Assembly (NCBI GenBank): GCA_027576995.1
Contig: JANBQC010000571.1
Coordinates: 1-18,296, forward strand
Source of the DNA: Dimargaris cristalligena
Lineage: Eukaryota; Kickxellomycota; Dimargaritomycetes; Dimargaritales; Dimargaritaceae
Reading direction: 5' to 3'
DNA: 18,296 nucleotides
The translations under genes were made by a program, and so were the position numbers. Of the stretch, positions 1 to 8,415 are shown piece after piece (positions within the stretch are counted from its first letter, which is position 1; each line of letters opens with the position of its first letter). The notes under the pieces are model-generated. The model ran no database searches and was not told where the DNA came from. It saw only the letters and a program-made list of their open reading frames with translations.

Positions 1-113
1 TTGATTATTATTTACTAGTGTCTAAGTATTTTTCGCCACTCTATAGCTATCGGGACTTTTTATTTATTTATTTCGTCGAGTTTTTCCCATCGCTGCACTA
101 CAATAATATAAGA

Positions 114-185
114 TCTTCAATAGTATAGTGGTAAGTATCTCCGCCTGTCACGCGGAAGACCAGGGTTCAATTCCCTGTTGGAGAG
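114..185 (+). tRNA. tRNA-Asp (anticodon GTC)
   Basis: This is a complete 72-nt nuclear tRNA gene without an intron. The 7-bp acceptor stem TCTTCAA pairs with TTGGAGA (one T-G wobble) and is followed by discriminator G185. The anticodon stem TCCGC/GCGGA closes the loop CTGTCAC, giving anticodon GTC. The T arm carries GGTTCAATTCC, which matches an internal B box. CCA is not encoded, as expected for eukaryotes. A T7 run just downstream is a suitable RNA polymerase III terminator. The gene marks the left edge of the CpG-depleted block. Confidence 0.96.
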
Positions 186-189
186 TTTA

Positions 190-196
190 TTTTTTT
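190..196 (+). terminator. RNA polymerase III terminator of tRNA-Asp
   Basis: A run of seven T lies five bases past the end of the mature tRNA-Asp. Oligo-T on the non-template strand is the standard Pol III termination signal. Confidence 0.8.
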
Positions 197-982
197 AAAC
201 TTTCATGTTTCATTTTTTATCTGATACTGAGGTGTTATAATATCAATGTGTGACTATTGACTACCCAGGGGACATTATCAAATGACTTAGGTCATCCTTA
301 TATAGCTACATAGAAAAGGTGTTATTTATATAATCTTTTTAAACTGGAGCTCTCCAGAATACTTTATAACAAATTCTACTAATTTATATGTATGGTTGGA
401 TGGGTTATGTATGATGAATGATGGGTGATAAGGGGTCTAAGATTACTGATTCACCAGCAAATACTGGATTAACTAAAACTAATGTAATACCTCATTCATA
501 TTTCAATTGGCAAAATATGAAACAGTTGAATCACCAAAATGGGGTAAGCAGGTCTATTAGATTGTAGTAGATTTATTAATTCAACTTAATCTATATACCA
601 ATTATCTTAGTCTTTACCATGAGTGAGGTATCATATAGGGTAATTACCCTATCTCATTGATAGTCCATCTTACTTAATACTATCAATCTATATACTACTG
701 TAACCATTATCAAAATACTATTATTAGTCTGGTATACTATCCTTAGTCACTCAAGGGACCTAGGAATATGCATACTAATAGTATAGTAGTATAGGGTTTA
801 ACCACACAATTAATAGGGTATAAAGAAAAATAATAAATAATAGAAAAGGTATAAGTATAGTAAGAACTTATAGTAATATATACTTACTAGTAAGTAAAGG
901 TATAAATATATATATAAGGTTTATTTAATAAATAAGGAGTGAGAATAAGCTAAGGTAAGAATAGATCCTAATAGGTGCCTAT

Positions 983-996
983 TATATATATATATA
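983..996. repeat. (TA)7 microsatellite
   Basis: Seven uninterrupted TA units lie inside the decayed island, directly before the GGATACCTCCTGT motif that recurs inverted at 2176-2188. Confidence 0.7.
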
Positions 997-1326
997 TTGG
1001 GATACCTCCTGTCACCCAGGTTCACCACTTTTAGTCTATCAAGAGTCCTGAGGATAGGCTTCTAATGGTAGGTAGGGCTTAGGCTTGGCTAAGTGGGCTG
1101 CTAGCATCAAATACAGGTATGCTATAAATTAATAAAGGCTACAATAGGTATAGGTAAGAGATGTGCAGTGGGCACACTTACTAGTCAGTATGGGGAGAGT
1201 GAGCATATAGAGGGTTTATTAGGGGTAAACCAGGGGGTAAGAGTAAGCAAAGAAATCTAACTGGTCCCAATAGGGCCCAGTTATATATACATGGGGATAA
1301 CTCCAGAGGGGGGTCCCAGGGAAAGG

Positions 1327-1540
1327 GTACTACTAAGACTAAGGTATTGGTGACTAGGCTAACTAGACAGCTATTAGTATCTGGAAGGCTCTGATGGTAA
1401 CTGGAAGAGACTTTGGATCAGCACTTGAGTGATTAGTGTGAAGAGGCAGAGTCTGGATGGGGAAGGGTTATATAATATAGGGTAATCCCATAGTACAGGG
1501 TATAATTATGGGAAGGTAAATATGGTACTATAAGGCCTAA
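1327..1540 (+). repeat. Diverged direct repeat, copy A
   Basis: Copy A starts with GTACTACTAAGA and ends with TAAGGCCTAA. Between them lie the landmarks TAGTATCTGGAA, GAAGGGTTATATAATA and TTATGGGAA, in the same order as in copy B about 870 bp downstream. The copies differ by many substitutions and small indels, so the duplication is old or the copies have been mutated heavily. Confidence 0.6.
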
Positions 1541-1948
1541 TGGGGATGGAAACTAGGGTATCTGGATTAAGGAGGATTAGATGGTCCAACACCTCCAGAG
1601 GGAGTGTAAAGAACTGAAACCAAATCCTTAAAAACTGAAATTTATTTGAAAAATAGATAAAAAGGGAAAGGTAATGATAGACTTGCTGTTCCAAGAGGTG
1701 GCAGCAAGGGGGAGTATTTATACTTGAAAGGGGATGCCTAAATAAAAAGATGTATAAATATTAGGGAAAGGGAGAGAAGGTCCCAGAACATTAGATAACT
1801 AAGTAGAGGGAAAGGGAGGGGAGTTCCCAGATAATAATATTAGTCATCACAAAGGATAGGTAATACTCGGGTAACCGATAAATTCAATATAAAATAATAG
1901 AAGGGAAAAAAGGAAAGGGAGAAGTCTATTTTTAGTTGTACTTTGAAT

Positions 1949-2027
1949 AGGGGTGTAGTCCAGCCAGGGGCATTGTGAATGCAGGGGTACAGTCCGGTCA
2001 GGGGCAGGGGTGCAGCTTAGTTAAGGG
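1949..2027 (+). repeat. Three imperfect tandem units, about 23-34 nt each
   Basis: The units start at about 1949, 1983 and 2006 and share the pattern AGGGGTG(T/C)AG followed by (C/T)(C/T)(A/G)G(C/T)(C/T)AGGGG, with decay in the third unit. One of the island's four CpGs lies in the middle unit. Function is unknown. Confidence 0.5.
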
Positions 2028-2196
2028 TATATAGGAAAATAAAATATACTAATAGAAAAAATATTATTACTAATAAAAATAGAGTAAAAATGACTATACT
2101 CATCAGGGGTGTACTTCTGATAAGTGTAAAAAATAGATAAAAAATAAAAGTAGGTAAAAATGTGGTAAGTTTACCACAGGAGGTATCCTAAAAGGA

Positions 2197-2404
2197 GTAC
2201 TACTAAGATTGATGTATAAGTCAATAGACTCACTAGGTCCTGGTAGTATCTGGAATACTCTGTTAGGAATTAAAAGAGTCTTCAGATAACCCCTAGACTA
2301 TGTAACAAGAAGACAGGGCTGGGACCTGGAAGGGTATTATATATAATAATACCATGGCTCTAAGTATAGTTATGGGAAAGGTAATATAATATAATAAGGC
2401 CTAA
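2197..2404 (+). repeat. Diverged direct repeat, copy B
   Basis: Copy B begins GTACTACTAAGA and ends TAAGGCCTAA, like copy A. Shared landmarks inside are TAGTATCTGGAA, GGAAGGGT followed by TATA-rich sequence, and TTATGGGAA. The offset to copy A is 870 bp at the left end and 864 bp at the right end. The pair could be remnants of long terminal repeats or of a tandemly duplicated element, but no complete LTR structure is visible. Confidence 0.6.
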
Positions 2405-2938
2405 TATAGTTGCAGCTGATTTAGTTGAATTAAGTCTAGTTAGTAGGTTTAATATCAATACTAAATCTTTAAAACAGTGGTCAGAACCTATCCATTTATT
2501 ACTAGTACACACCTCCTCAATAATGCTGATGATTTGATTAGTCTTATAGTTAGGGACATAGTTATGTGAGGGGGTCCTGATTAGACTACATTTTTAGTGA
2601 GCCTTGGCCTCAGGGGCACTGGATAATAAGTAGTGATACCACTGAGATACTGTAGTATACCATCCAACTATATTAGAGTAGTTCATATGATACCAGGAAA
2701 GGAGCCTTGGAGGAATTTGATTTGCTAATGTATTGAGGTAAATAGCCACATGCAGGGGCCATCTATACTTCAAAAAATAGATAGAGCCTGAAGAAGCTGG
2801 CTAATGAGTCTGGGCCCTTTTTCTGGGGCCAATTTGAGGGGGGGGATGGCTGCCACTATAATACCAACCCTTTATTTGTAAGGAGTATACTTTATAAATT
2901 AGGGCATAGGGATGTCTTAAAGGCTAGTGTATAGATAT

Positions 2939-3256
2939 CTATCTAAATCTAGAATTATATTTGAGGAGGGCTGGGAGCTGTACCCAAATCCCTATAGTAT
3001 AACTAATGCTGTTCTTAAAGTGGAAAGACACCAAGTAATTAATAACCAGCTGCTCACACCCACTTGGAAGTAGGTGAAATTTGCGGCCAGGTACCTCTAT
3101 CATAGATAACTCTACCACACTATCAAATAAGGACTTCATGGCCATGTCCATGTAGTTACTCCAGGTTATTAAATTCCAATATAGTTCTGTGAGGATAATA
3201 TTGACCAAGGTTGAAAAAATTAGTATGTAGGAGGTGAATATTGGGTAAAGTGCCAC
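2939..3256 (-). pseudogene. Possible retrotransposon gag relic
   Basis: On the minus strand this 105-codon open frame lies in a region where other frames are broken by TAG and TAA. Its translation contains LTELYWNLITWSNYMDMAMK followed by SLFDSVVE, which loosely resembles the start of Ty1/copia Gag proteins (a W-x-x-W spaced motif, then a hydrophobic helix ending in VVE). Neighbouring minus-strand sequence reads as protein-like text interrupted by stops, as expected if Gln codons decayed to TAG or TAA. No zinc knuckle, protease, integrase or reverse transcriptase motif was found. An open frame of this size can also occur by chance, so this is a weak call. Confidence 0.2.
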
Positions 3257-3675
3257 TAAATTTGGCTCATAAGATGTTTGTTGGTTTGCACAGCCACTAG
3301 GATGGGTAGAATATTAGGGGGGGGTACAATATGAGGTACAAATAGCCATACCAAAGACCTACTGGATTTATAGTATGGACCCAAAGAGGGGGGAAGTAAA
3401 AAAATCCAACTTAAGACAGTATCCAGAGTCCCCAATGAAAAAACAACCATCCAGAATCAAGGCACCATATGATGGTGAATCTGACTGTGGTAGTCACTAA
3501 CTAAACATCTTTAAAGTGGGAGGGAAACTAGGTGGGAATGAAGTAAAATATAAGAGGCTGACTAATATTTATGTGTTATGTTGATTATTTTGATGTTTGT
3601 TGTTGGGGTTTCTGGTGAATGGGGGGCTAGGATATATTAATTATTTTTCCAGCCCTAATTCTCCCTTGATAATTG

Positions 3676-4084
3676 TTGCGGGTGGTCAATTGAAAGAGGT
3701 TAATGAACCACTAGTAGTCAAGAAATGCAGCCAGTCCATACCCCTCCACATCACTTGTGCCCGGGTGGATTTAACAGCCGGAATGAAATAATGTAGACAG
3801 CCTAGTCAACCCATTTTCAATGAATGCCAATGTTAAACTATAGACGGCCAGTAATAGGAGTGAAAGAAAGATGGAGAAAAATGGAGAAGATGTACTGGAC
3901 AGCTCAATCTCCAAATTGCCGGTGGTGTACCACCGGTACGGAGGTCTGTATTACTCTGGGGTAACTGAGTGGTATACTATGGCGCTTATATTCTCGATAG
4001 TTTTTCATACATTACGATAAAGCACTGTTGAATGGTGTTACCCTTAATATACCCCCCCCTCCTCCCCGCACACACACACACACA

Positions 4085-4122
<38 letters not shown>

Positions 4123-5423
4123 ACTAGCAGGGATAGCAGGTGACCACCCCCCCAGGCGTTTTTTTCATATCACGTTTTGACCATTTCCCCATGAAATCGG
4201 ATATACCCTGCTGCACTCAACACATCCCATCCGCATGGAATGAGTCGAATAAATCATAAGGCATGTATTTTTAAATGAGGCATTGATTAGCGGAGAGCTA
4301 TGTTAACCCTCCTCCATCTTATCTTTTCATGATTTAGTGCCCCAATATTAAATAATACCATACCAGCTATATTCGCTAAGGTAGTCGCAGGTGTAATGGT
4401 GAATTGGTTAATCGGATACTTCCGAAAGTAATACCGCTATTTTTTGCTTACTGGCCCTGACATGCATATCGGCCATCCAGGCTAGCATGTCGCAGCCCAA
4501 GTCTACGCTTGTGGTAAAGGAGGATTGTTGGTAACCCGTTTAGTGATAAGCGGGATCGGAGGGTATGATTTAGTATATTTTACCCCTGGCTCAAATCCAC
4601 TCATTATTGGTGGGGGCAGTAGCCCTTGACCTCCACAGTTTACAGAATTATCGGGTGGGCCAAGTTTGCCTACTTCAACTGTACTTGAAATCGAGAATTG
4701 ATGGGAATAATAGTCCATCCAGCAGCATTAATATTATTTTTTATGAATATATATGTCCGTCGGATACGTATAGATAACCAGAATCTCGCCGATAACGCTG
4801 GGTGGAGAAATCCACGTGTCGATAGGTAGATATAGCAGTAGTTCGTCAGACGGGAGAGAGAGAGGGGGGGTGGAGTGGACCCTTACCAAACGTGTGGGGT
4901 TCGAAAGGAAATAAAAAACGATAAAATATAAGGAATGGTGAGGCAGATAAGACAGCGACAGCATAGTGAATGATATAAGGGAGGGTGGGAAGAAAGAAAG
5001 AGAGGTATAAAGGGGAGGGGGGTGCGGGTAAACATGACAAGTACACAAGTACATATAGTAGTTATGAATGGTATGAAGAGAGAGGGGGAGATATAGAGGT
5101 CGAATTCGGAAAGGTAGACAACGGAGCAGGAGAGCGCCCAGGCGAGGGACAGGTTTATAAGGGAGAGGCATACGCCATTCACGAAATAGAGGGATACTAT
5201 CCATTAAGATCCAGAAACCATAGTGAGCGGGAAACGGCGAAAGATGTAGCGAAGGCGGGATAGACCGAAATGAGAGGGGTAGAGAACCGGGATTCCGGGG
5301 ATTAGAAATGCAATTAACGGCTGGAAAGCGTAGGCGGCACTCGGTGGTCGGTATTCGCAATAGTGGGTGGGAGGGTCTCTGCTCGGTGATGGTAGGCGAG
5401 TTTGATTGAGTACGGGTCGGCAG
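3676..5423. other. Gene-free spacer, with the likely 3' UTR of the phosphatase gene at its right end
   Basis: CpG frequency is normal here, unlike in the adjacent island. The stretch holds the CA/CT microsatellite, a short hairpin at 3919-3936 and a purine-rich tract on the plus strand from about 4850 to 5110. The part just below 5424 should include the 3' UTR of the minus-strand PP2A gene. I see no splice-linked exons or recognisable protein. A 208-codon minus-strand frame (4734-5360) reads as Pro/Leu/Ser/Tyr-rich text from pyrimidine-rich DNA and is not credited as a gene. Confidence 0.6.
4069..4120. repeat. Composite (CA)9(CT)17 microsatellite
   Basis: Nine CA units pass directly into seventeen CT units, preceded by a C-rich run (4052-4068). 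It lies in a gene-free spacer and is likely to vary in length between strains. Confidence 0.95.
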
Positions 5424-6644
5424 TTACAGGAAGTAGTCGGGGGTACGGCGAGTAACATGGGGCTCTCCTCGTCTCGGGGCGGGGTCGAACGGCAAAAAGG
5501 TATATTTCATGTGCTCGTCGAGCTCCATGATGGCGGCCTGGTTACCGCAGCGGTAGCAGTAATTCGGGGCACTGAAAATCGTCACCACGTTCTTGTCCTG
5601 CGACCAATTGTAGCCCTCCATCACCAGTTGGTGGGCGCGGGCAATCAAAGTCAGGCCGTTGCTTTGGTTGAAGGCTTCGGAAATGTCCTGGCCAAACGTG
5701 TAGCCCGCTCCACGGGGGGAGATGCCCCAGCCCATCCGGTCGTCAGGGTCGGACCACAGCAGATCGCACATGGGTCCTTCGTGGGGCACTTCCTGGATCC
5801 GGTCGAGGGTACGTATTTGGTCCAGGGTATCTACGGACGGCGACAGGCCTCCGTGCAGGCAAAAGATTTGGTTTTCTATGAGGGCGGTCAGGGGTAGGTA
5901 GTCGAAAAGTTCGGTAAAGTGCTTCCACACGTCGGCGTTGCCGTATTTGCGCAGACATTCGTCGTAGAAGCCGTAGACTTGGGTGATTTGCCTGCTCTCG
6001 TGGTTACCCCGGAGAATGGTGATGCGGTCCTTATAGCGGACCTTCATGGCCACCAGCAGTGTGACGGTTTCGACGGAGTAGTAGCCACGGTCGACATAGT
6101 CACCCATGAACAGGTAGTTCGTGTCGGGGGAGTTACCGCCAATCTTGAACAGCTCGACTAAATCGTGGAACTGGCCGTGGATATCCCCGCAGACCGTGAC
6201 GGGGCAGCGCACGGGCTGGACGTTGGACTCCTTTAGAAGGACTTCCTTGGCCTGGGGTGGGAGATGGAGTAGATGGAAGAGGAAGGAGGGAATGGGGCTG
6301 TCATGTGGTTAGAATAGGCGCACTATGGTGAAGGAGGGGGGTGCTGGCTTGGCCAGATGCATAATAGTAGCAGGTCGGGGTGGCCTGCATGAGGAGAGGT
6401 TGGCTGGAAACTACCCGACTACTGTGCCCTCTTTTCTTGGTCATCTAGGTAGCCGGCGGTCCAGCGGAGTTGGGGGCAGGATCAAATGCACAGCTGAGGG
6501 AAAGAGGGGCGATATAGGGTTCAAGCAAAGGCGGGCTGAATTTACCTTTTCGCATAGTTTCTTGACATCTTGCTCGGGGAGTTGCTTGCATTCGGAGAGA
6601 TGTTGGATCCAGGAGTCCAAGGTCGGGATGTCGGAATTGTCCAT
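5424..6644 (-). CDS. PPH21: Serine/threonine protein phosphatase PP2A catalytic subunit
   Basis: This gene encodes the catalytic subunit of protein phosphatase 2A, which works with scaffold A and regulatory B subunits to dephosphorylate Ser/Thr residues in the cytoplasm and nucleus. There are two exons, join(6546-6644, 5424-6251), giving 308 aa against 309 in human PP2A-C. Exon 1 encodes 33 residues ending in KKLCEK. The metal-site motifs GDIHG (D56, H58), GDYVDRG (D84) and GNHESR (N116, H117) are intact, each one residue earlier than in the human protein. The exact TPDYFL end (Y306, L308) is the hallmark of PP2A rather than PP4, PP6 or PP1, and carries the leucine that is carboxymethylated in the family. 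The ATG gives the usual [17 protein letters not shown] start. I use the yeast symbol for the orthologue group. Confidence 0.96.
6252..6545 (-). other. Intron of the PP2A catalytic gene
   Basis: The 294-nt intron has donor GTAAAT after LCEK and acceptor CCCAG before AKEVLL. A TTCTAACC branch-site candidate (plus coordinates about 6307-6314) is followed by a long pyrimidine tract up to the acceptor. It is phase 0 and restores the LCEK-AKE junction conserved in the family. Confidence 0.93.
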
Positions 6645-8415
6645 CGAGTGCGGAGCTGGGAGAAGGGGTTGGGTCTAAACTAAGATGGGCCGGTTAGTAA
6701 GAAGAATATAAGAGGCTGAGGAAAACCGATACGAAGAACACAATACTCAAGAAATAATATATAAAAGGGAGAGAGTGTGTATTATATGGAGAGGGCTTGG
6801 ACAAGAAAAGAAAGAAGGAGCACTAAAAGATGCAGATGGGCGATGGAAAAGCGAAGGAAAGGAAGGGAGAGAAGGAGGGGGGAAGGGAAAAGAGGAAGGC
6901 ATACTACATGTTGAACGCAGTAAGTCCTCTCTCTCTCTCTCCCTAGCCTATCTATACTATGCCCTCCAGAAGAGCTGGGAGTGTATTCCGTTTTAATGGG
7001 AAAGGGAAAACAAGGAAAGCACCCTCATTAAAATGGCGGCGCGGGTCCATTGTCCTCACTTCCTCTCTATACGTTCGTTTATCCAGCTACTATGTCCGCC
7101 CTATCGTTCGAGCTGAAGGGTCCTTCTCAAAAGCACAGCGCCATAGTTAAGGGGTGTCTTCCCTATACTGCTTACGCATCGGTCGTATAACCAGTCCATT
7201 ATTATTGTATGGTATACCGTGCCTCCCTGGGCCATTCCCGGCTCCCATACGGCTGGGAATAAAAGGCATTGGGGTATGCCTATTCATTCCTTCGACCCTA
7301 ACTCCGGGTTTGTAGGCAGCCAACTTACAAATCCATATATTTAATTAACCCCGCTTTATTCTGTAACCCAACTAACTAACTTCTCGGTATTAGTGCATTG
7401 TGTGCCAATATAACGGTGGATATGGAGCTCCCCCAGTGATAACAACAGCAGTGAGTGGCTATTTTTACCAGTGGGCTGTTTCGTCTCACCAAACAAAACC
7501 ACCATCGCTTGACCGCTAGGGTAAGGGATTGGGAGAAACCGGATCACGTGAATACTGCTCCTAGTCCTAGGGCAGCCCCACACAGTTAAAGCAATATACA
7601 ACCACCATCACCCCCCTATTTAAGCAGTGGGTGGATAGGTTTTACCAGACAGCCGGCTATAATATTATTGTACTATGTGGGCCTGGTTAGTCGGCAATTG
7701 CTTAGGACATGGGGACCCTGGAATTTTCGGAGCATTCCCAATTACCACGTCACACACGCGTACATTTATTATTACTACGATGATAAAATGGTGCTTCAAT
7801 AAAGAATAATATAGCGGTGGTATAGAATTATCAATCCTCTCCCTTTCCTCGGACCCCCCCATTTTGCACAGTACGGCCACATCACTGTAACGTCAGACTA
7901 TTTATATTAGCTTCTATTCTACGATCATTAAAATAGTCTACCAATGGGGGGGAGTGGTGTACCTACCTGCTTTCGGTCCCAAGTCAGCGGTTTCGTCATC
8001 TGAGGAAAATGATACGCCTAAAGGCTGCTGCGCCCTAGGTGCCTATAATACTCTACAAGGCGAGTATTTTCCATAGTGCGCGCGGTGTCGGCGCTGGCTG
8101 GTTTCTCTATTTAATCAAACAACCTTCGCGCCGCACTGGTCTTACTTTTTCTGGTCCATCTCATCTACTCCGGTTACACTCTACATATAACCACTCCTCC
8201 CTCTCCCGTCCGCCCGTATTTAAAATCCCCCCAGCCCTTTCAATCCGCCCGCCACCTCCTTTCTTTCCTAACTAACTCATTTTATCTTATACACTTATTG
8301 TGTATCTGTATCATCGCATACCCATTATATAATACCCTCTCGTTTATATTCTCTTTAGCCACTGTCCAACCCCACCGGCTGTGTAACTCGGTCGAATTAA
8401 CTGCATACTATAACC
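6645..8415. other. Divergent promoter region between PP2A and the small mitochondrial-type gene
   Basis: This 1.77-kb spacer should hold both promoters. On the PP2A side, 6840-6900 is almost pure purine on the plus strand (about 56 of 60 bases), so the PP2A sense strand is a polypyrimidine tract about 200-260 nt before its ATG. A TATA-rich stretch lies at about 6751-6764. On the other side, 8190-8285 is CT-rich and forms the likely leader of the 8416 gene. A near-palindromic hairpin lies at 7256-7290. A 32-codon ATG frame at 7092-7190 is noted under findings. No other gene is supported. Confidence 0.6.

Larger units (their letters stand above)
186..3675. other. CpG-depleted, G-skewed decayed island with no live gene
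   Basis: By eye this 3.49-kb stretch contains only four CpG dinucleotides (near 1868, 1876, 1995 and 3083). The 113 bases before the tRNA hold five, and 3676-3940 hold seven. The plus strand has many more G than C and is very rich in TA, TAG and TAA, so every reading frame is short. It contains diverged repeat copies (1327-1540 and 2197-2404), a small tandem array and a weak gag-like open frame on the minus strand. The pattern is what methylation-driven deamination or a RIP-like process leaves in silenced repeats. I see no intact gene, terminal repeat or target-site duplication. Confidence 0.75.

Noticed and set aside
231..3600. A full LTR retrotransposon spanning the island (TGTTATAATATC near its left end looks LTR-like)
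   Set aside because: No matching right-end copy, primer-binding site, polypurine tract or target-site duplication could be found, so only a decayed-repeat call is made.
4374..4420. Stretch resembling an rRNA fragment (CGCTAAGGTAGTCGCAGGTG)
   Set aside because: It does not match the conserved large- or small-subunit rRNA motifs I know, and the similarity is not extended.
4734..5360. 208-codon open frame on the minus strand
   Set aside because: The translation is Pro/Leu/Ser/Tyr-rich low complexity produced by pyrimidine-rich DNA downstream of PP2A. Two other minus frames are also open there and no domain is visible.
5406..6161. Open frames on the plus strand opposite PP2A
   Set aside because: They are antisense shadows of a strongly conserved, fully explained coding exon.
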